Shown in pieces: positions 6,488 to 9,981 of a DNA stretch of 9,981 bases. The notes under the pieces are model-generated. The model saw only the letters and a list, made by a program, of their open reading frames with translations. It made no database searches and was not told the DNA's origin. Both the position numbers and the translations under genes were made by a program. Each line of letters starts with the position of its first letter. Positions within the stretch are counted from its first letter, which is position 1. Origin of the DNA: a bacterium (GTDB lineage Bacteria > Chlamydiota > Chlamydiia > Chlamydiales > Rhabdochlamydiaceae); NCBI GenBank assembly GCA_021802305.1, contig JAKAAD010000033.1, forward strand, positions 1 to 9,981, in the 5' to 3' direction.

Positions 6488-6516
6488 AAGTGTTACCCAC
6501 GTTTGGTAATACTTTT
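6488..6516 (+). terminator. Probable intrinsic terminator of slc1
   Basis: AAGTGTTACC (6488-6497) pairs with GGTAATACTT (6505-6514) around a 7-nt loop, giving ten pairs including one G-T, and TTTT runs from 6513 to 6516. It begins 7 nt after the slc1 stop and covers the last codons of the convergent dnaA. The T-run is short and shared with the stem, so termination may be partial. The opposite strand lacks a T-run. Confidence 0.5.
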
Positions 6517-7815
6517 GATTTCAGCAAGAGTGGCTCGAATTTCTGGGTCTTTTTTCTGAACAGACGTTTCAATTTGCCGAACGCTTGTCATGACAGTAGA
6601 GTGGTCGCGCGAGAAGATTCGTGCAATCTTTGGAAATGAAAAGCGCAGCTCTGAGCGAAGCAAGTACATTGCAATGTGTCTTGGTTGTGCGCATTCGCGA
6701 CTTTGTGATTTTCCGATGAGATCTTCTTGACGAATGCCAAATGTAGATGCGACGGCTACAAGAATTTGCTCTTGTGTAAGAATTTTTGCGTGTTCCTTTT
6801 GTAGCAAATCTTCTAAGGTTTTTTTTACATCTTTTTCTTCAAGAAGTTCAGGATTGCGCTTAAAAAGGGGAGTACCTTCTAGATGAATGCGTAAGATGAG
6901 CGCATCGAGTGCTTGAAAAAGAGCCGAAAGAGCGGAAAAAGCGGAAATGAGAAAGGATCGAGCGTCTTTGGACAAAGGAAAATGCAGCCATTCACATCGC
7001 TTACGGAGAGCTTCATCCCAGCGTTCTTTGGAGAGAGGATAAAGCGTATGGGCGAGACCCCATTCGAATCGCGATATCAGTCTCGGTTCGATATCTTCCA
7101 TTGTACTAGGTGCTACAGCAGATGAGAGGATGATTTGTTTTCCTTCGAGATGTAGGGTATTAAATGTATGAAAAAATTCTTCTTGGGTTGCATCTTTGCG
7201 CGCAAATAAGTGCGCGTCATCGATAAGAAGGACATCGTTTTCTCGATATGTTTTTCGTAAATCGCGTAATTGAAACATGCGAATTGCATTCACTACTTGT
7301 TGGGTATAGGTATCGGCTCTGATGTAATGTGCACGCAGCCCTAATTTTTGGTAGGTCTGCGCTAATGCCATGAGAAGGTGTGATTTACCAGAGCCGTGTT
7401 CTCCCCAAAAAAGTATAGGATTAAACAGCTGCCGCTTATTCAATATGTCTTCGAGAAAAGAAGGGAGCCAGGGAGTTTCTGTAGCAATGAACGTATCGAA
7501 ATTGGCATGGGTAAAAAGTTGGTCAGGCAGGAAAAAAGAAGGGGTTTCTTTTTGTTTTTTTGGTTGCTTTTCTGTAGTACACCCTGCAACGGTGATGTGA
7601 ACCCGAATAGGGCGCGCATTTCGGTTGCGCAGTATGGCAGAACTGAGAGGGCGAACGTGCTCTTCGAACCAATGAAGATGTAGCGGATCCTTGGCTTCTA
7701 AATGAAGATTGCAGGCATCAAAGGAAGAGATTGTAAGTGTGCGAAGCCATTTAGATACGACCGGTTTTCCAAGCTTTTGTTCGAGATGTTCGAGAAAGCG
7801 GTCCCACTCTTGCAT
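6493..7815 (-). CDS. dnaA: DnaA replication initiator paralogue with altered AAA+ sensors
   Basis: A 440-residue DnaA. Domain I spans about 1-80, a short linker follows, the AAA+ domain about 100-335 and the DNA-binding domain IV about 345-440. Walker A is GEHGSGKSH (138-146), Walker B LLIDDAH (196-202), and QEEFFHTFN (211-219) follows. The box VII arginine finger is kept in RLISRFEWGL (R249). Domain IV keeps PRHIAMYLL (378-386) and SRDHSTVMTS (402-411), which bind DnaA boxes. The sensor I block reads LSSAVAP where LTSDR-P is usual, and the sensor II block 'NVRELEGAL' reads LFQALDALI, with Q301 in place of the sensor II arginine. The ATG at 7815 lies 2 nt after the yidC stop without a clear Shine-Dalgarno, suggesting translational coupling. 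The frame continues upstream to 8121, but only as antisense-free overlap with yidC and without family resemblance. Chlamydiae carry two dnaA genes, one beside yidC; this fits that copy. It should bind DNA; ATP turnover is in doubt. Confidence 0.93.
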   Translation of the reverse strand: MQEWDRFLEHLEQKLGKPVVSKWLRTLTISSFDACNLHLEAKDPLHLHWFEEHVRPLSSAILRNRNARPIRVHITVAGCTTEKQPKKQKETPSFFLPDQLFTHANFDTFIATETPWLPSFLEDILNKRQLFNPILFWGEHGSGKSHLLMALAQTYQKLGLRAHYIRADTYTQQVVNAIRMFQLRDLRKTYRENDVLLIDDAHLFARKDATQEEFFHTFNTLHLEGKQIILSSAVAPSTMEDIEPRLISRFEWGLAHTLYPLSKERWDEALRKRCEWLHFPLSKDARSFLISAFSALSALFQALDALILRIHLEGTPLFKRNPELLEEKDVKKTLEDLLQKEHAKILTQEQILVAVASTFGIRQEDLIGKSQSRECAQPRHIAMYLLRSELRFSFPKIARIFSRDHSTVMTSVRQIETSVQKKDPEIRATLAEIKSITKRG

Positions 7816-7817
7816 TT

Positions 7818-9683
7818 TTACGGTTGAAGCTTGACTTTCTTTGGGATCATTTTTTGTCGCATCCAGACGTGTTGTAGAATTCCAAGACCCATAGAGGAGA
7901 GCCAATAGATATTCAAGCCGGATGGAAAATGGTAAAACATCACCGAGAAAACGATGGTGAGAATATTGCCCATCATACGTTGTTGCTTTTGTTGATCGGT
8001 AAGCAAGGCCTTGTTTTTGGGAGTAAATACACTGATCTTTTGTTGGAACCACATGATTCCGCCCAAAAGAATGGGTAACAGGTGAAAGCTCGTGCCAAAG
8101 AAGAAAATGGGGTATTTCCAACTAAAGATGACATCGGGCGCACTCAAATTGTTGATCCACCCAGGAATGAAAGTGGCTCCACGCAGTTCAAAAGCAGATT
8201 TTAGCAAATCAAACATCCCCACGAGGAAAGGCAGTTGTATGAGCATGGGCAGGCATCCTAGTAGGGGATTGATCCCTTTTTCTCGATACAACGCTACAAT
8301 TTCCATCTTGAGTCGTTTGGGATCTTTTTTAAATCGCTCTTGCAGAGCAGAAATTTTCGGAGCAATCTGCTGCATTTTTAGCGAAGACTTGATGGACCAT
8401 GTATTTAGTGGGTAAAGCATGAGCCTGAGGACTACAGTCAGTAAGATAATAGCGACTCCCCATGAGGCTGTGATCTTGTAAAAGAGTTTCATCAAAAAGA
8501 ATAAGAACTTAGCAAAAGGTTCAGAAATGAATGTGAACCAGCCGTGAAAACTCATCGCTTTCACGTAATGGGGATTGTAACCGGTTGCGGGATTCGTAAA
8601 AGTTGCATCAACGAGATGTAAAACATCGCTCATGTAAGGGCCTGCATAGACGCGGAAATGCATGTCACCGGTGCGCAGGGGAAGTTGGAATTGGTAACCT
8701 GGGTATTTTGAGGCAGGAAATTTTTGATATTGGGCATCGATGAGCGAAATACGCGGAGGAACAACATCTCCGGCTATCCGTTCTGCGGCAAAACCTGTAC
8801 CAATTTCTGAAAGAGGGTTGATGATAAGTCCAAAAAAGCCGTTCGAATTGCTCATCCAACTCGGCGCATATTGCGAAGAAGTTGTCGCTGTTTTTGGGAG
8901 GGAAAGCGTTACGACATCGGGCTTTTTGTTGTCTTTTGAGAGGAGGTATTTTAAGCCGGGGCTAGAAGATCCTGAAATCAACTCGACTTCAGGGATACCG
9001 GACCCAACCATAAGACCTTGCGCATCTCCTTCTACCTGAATCTGTACATCAAAGACATAGGGAGCTTTTGTTGGATCTTTAGGCAATGTAAAAATTTTTG
9101 TAATTTTGCGCTTAGCAGAGGAAAATACAAATTCAATGCGGTCTTTTTCTAAATTTTTAAGTTGATACACCTCCTCTGCACGCTCATCCAATTTGGTAGG
9201 AAGGATGTTCAATCCATAATATTCAGAAGGAAAGCGATGAAGGAGGATTCCTTGAGGACCCAAGAGAGATCTTCGCAGAAGAGGGTAATAGCCGCCCGTG
9301 GAGGGTTCTTTGGATTCCAGCCCATTTGTTGTTGCAATTTCGTAATTGTGTGTGGGAAAGAGGTCGTTGTATGGATATTCTTTGAACATAGTTTTGTCGA
9401 ATTGAATGGCACGGATGGGACTTTGTGGATGCTCCTTACCTTTTAAGGGGAGGTTGATTTCGGCAAGAGCAGCGCCGTGATTGGAAAAAACCAATTGGAT
9501 TGTGTCATTCTCAAGAACGTAAAATTTTTCATTGCTTTCGCTGGATTTCTTTTGCTCGCTCACGACCTCAACCTGAGTGGCTTTCTCTTCAGGGGTAGGT
9601 ACTTTACTGGGACCAAGCCAGTAGGAAATAAAGAAAAACGAGAGGGTGACTGCGATGACGAATAAGAAACTTCTCTGAGCCAT
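7818..9683 (-). CDS. yidC: Membrane protein insertase YidC (60 kDa inner membrane protein)
   Basis: YidC inserts and folds inner-membrane proteins, alone or with SecYEG. This 621-residue protein has the Gram-negative layout: an N-terminal membrane segment (about residues 5-23), a large periplasmic beta-domain (about 50-360), and a C-terminal five-helix core. The core holds the helix SWGVAIILLTVVLRLMLYP (407-425) with the conserved hydrophilic-groove arginine R420, a cytoplasmic coiled hairpin (about 430-470: SSLKMQQIAPKISALQERFK), GCLPMLIQLPFLVGMFDLL (476-494), a helix near 533-550 and a final pair near 571-607 including FPSGLNIYW. The tail is basic (KKVKLQP), typical of cytosolic ends that contact ribosomes. 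It appears shorter than the ~790-residue C. trachomatis protein, mainly because its periplasmic domain is smaller. ATG 9683 lies 8 nt after the upstream gene's stop, and dnaA follows by 2 nt, so the three form an operon. Identification is certain. Confidence 0.97.
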   Translation of the reverse strand: MAQRSFLFVIAVTLSFFFISYWLGPSKVPTPEEKATQVEVVSEQKKSSESNEKFYVLENDTIQLVFSNHGAALAEINLPLKGKEHPQSPIRAIQFDKTMFKEYPYNDLFPTHNYEIATTNGLESKEPSTGGYYPLLRRSLLGPQGILLHRFPSEYYGLNILPTKLDERAEEVYQLKNLEKDRIEFVFSSAKRKITKIFTLPKDPTKAPYVFDVQIQVEGDAQGLMVGSGIPEVELISGSSSPGLKYLLSKDNKKPDVVTLSLPKTATTSSQYAPSWMSNSNGFFGLIINPLSEIGTGFAAERIAGDVVPPRISLIDAQYQKFPASKYPGYQFQLPLRTGDMHFRVYAGPYMSDVLHLVDATFTNPATGYNPHYVKAMSFHGWFTFISEPFAKFLFFLMKLFYKITASWGVAIILLTVVLRLMLYPLNTWSIKSSLKMQQIAPKISALQERFKKDPKRLKMEIVALYREKGINPLLGCLPMLIQLPFLVGMFDLLKSAFELRGATFIPGWINNLSAPDVIFSWKYPIFFFGTSFHLLPILLGGIMWFQQKISVFTPKNKALLTDQQKQQRMMGNILTIVFSVMFYHFPSGLNIYWLSSMGLGILQHVWMRQKMIPKKVKLQP

Positions 9684-9691
9684 ATCTATGC

Positions 9692-9981
9692 CTATTGGTT
9701 ATGTTGCCTTTGTCCTAAACGCTCCATGAGATCTTGAAATGAGGGAGAGTTTCTCATGTTGTCTAGCCATTCATCTTCTACCATTTCGTTAAGTGGAGGT
9801 AGTCCCTCAAGTTTTTCTGCTTTTTCCAGCATCATAAGAGCGGAATCAACATATCCCAACAGTGCATGTAAGCAACCCAAATGGTAGTAGCCCGAAGCAC
9901 TGCCTAATTGAACGGCATGAAGAAGCTTGCGCTCTGCATCATGCCAGAGCTGTTCGGCTTCTGAAGGATGAGCGTGCAGAG
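9692..9981 (-). CDS. TPR-like repeat protein, C-terminal part only
   Basis: The frame is open from the right edge to the TAG at 9692-9694, giving the last ~95 residues; the start is outside the window. The visible part reads as two helix-turn-helix units: AERKLLHAVQLGSASGYYHL, then GCLHALLGYVDSALMMLEKA, then EDEWLDNMRNSPSFQDLMERL. The Gly-Tyr/Ala-Leu spacing and the closing 'D-W--N-R--P-F--L---L' are typical of the end of tetratricopeptide-repeat arrays, which mediate protein-protein contacts. No ATG occurs in frame inside the window; a TTG at 9880 is only an internal leucine codon. It sits 8 nt before yidC and is probably co-transcribed with it. Function is unknown. Confidence 0.65.
   Translation of the reverse strand, partial: LHAHPSEAEQLWHDAERKLLHAVQLGSASGYYHLGCLHALLGYVDSALMMLEKAEKLEGLPPLNEMVEDEWLDNMRNSPSFQDLMERLGQRQHNQ

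Noticed and set aside
7816..8121. N-terminal extension of dnaA by about 100 residues
   Set aside because: The extra stretch lies wholly within yidC in another frame and has no DnaA features; ATG 7815 fits both the normal domain I start and the gene junction.
9692..9880. A complete 62-residue protein starting at a TTG codon
   Set aside because: The same frame stays open to the window edge with TPR-like sequence, so this is the end of a longer gene.
6493..9981. A replication origin beside dnaA
   Set aside because: There is no non-coding space around dnaA, and I noticed no cluster of DnaA boxes, though my search by eye was not exhaustive.

Overview
The window looks like chromosomal DNA of a member of the phylum Chlamydiae, most likely an environmental (Parachlamydia/Waddlia/Simkania-like) lineage rather than Chlamydia itself. 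The strongest evidence is a close relative of the chlamydial type III secretion chaperone Slc1 at 5957-6481. A second line of evidence is a yidC-dnaA gene pair, an arrangement also known from Chlamydia trachomatis, where one of two dnaA paralogues lies beside the 60 kDa inner-membrane protein gene. No tRNA, rRNA, CRISPR array or insertion sequence was seen. Coding density is very high, and no gap between genes exceeds about 155 bases.

Left block, + strand, 1-5802. Six tightly packed genes look like one operon: the 3' part of a lipoate-protein ligase; a prolyl-tRNA synthetase of the archaeal/eukaryotic-like short type; a large membrane-anchored protein with PpiD/SurA-like N-terminal architecture; a 211-residue protein resembling carbohydrate-family-9 (CBM9/DOMON-like) domains; GcvH; and a divergent ComF-type protein. 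Junctions are 11 nt, 3 nt, a 23-nt overlap, a 4-nt ATGA overlap and 31 nt. The lipoate ligase and GcvH are a natural enzyme/substrate pair; no other glycine-cleavage gene is visible.

Middle, 5803-6516. A single-gene unit holds the Slc1-like chaperone, with a recognisable sigma70/sigma66-type promoter, a perfect AGGAGG ribosome binding site, and a hairpin plus short T-run that probably ends the transcript.

Right block, - strand, 6493-9981. This is an operon read right to left: the 3' end of a tetratricopeptide-repeat-like protein, then yidC (8-nt gap), then dnaA (2-nt gap). It converges on the slc1 unit.

No wholly new system is evident. The most notable signals are known families with damaged key residues: a DnaA that keeps Walker A/B, the arginine finger and the DNA-binding helix but has lost both AAA+ sensor residues; a ComF protein that keeps its zinc-finger cysteines but has lost the PRPP-binding loop; and a ProRS that has lost three of the four cysteines expected for its C-terminal zinc site. 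Two less understood genes (PpiD-like without a visible isomerase domain, and the CBM9-like protein) overlap each other and are the best candidates for undescribed biology.
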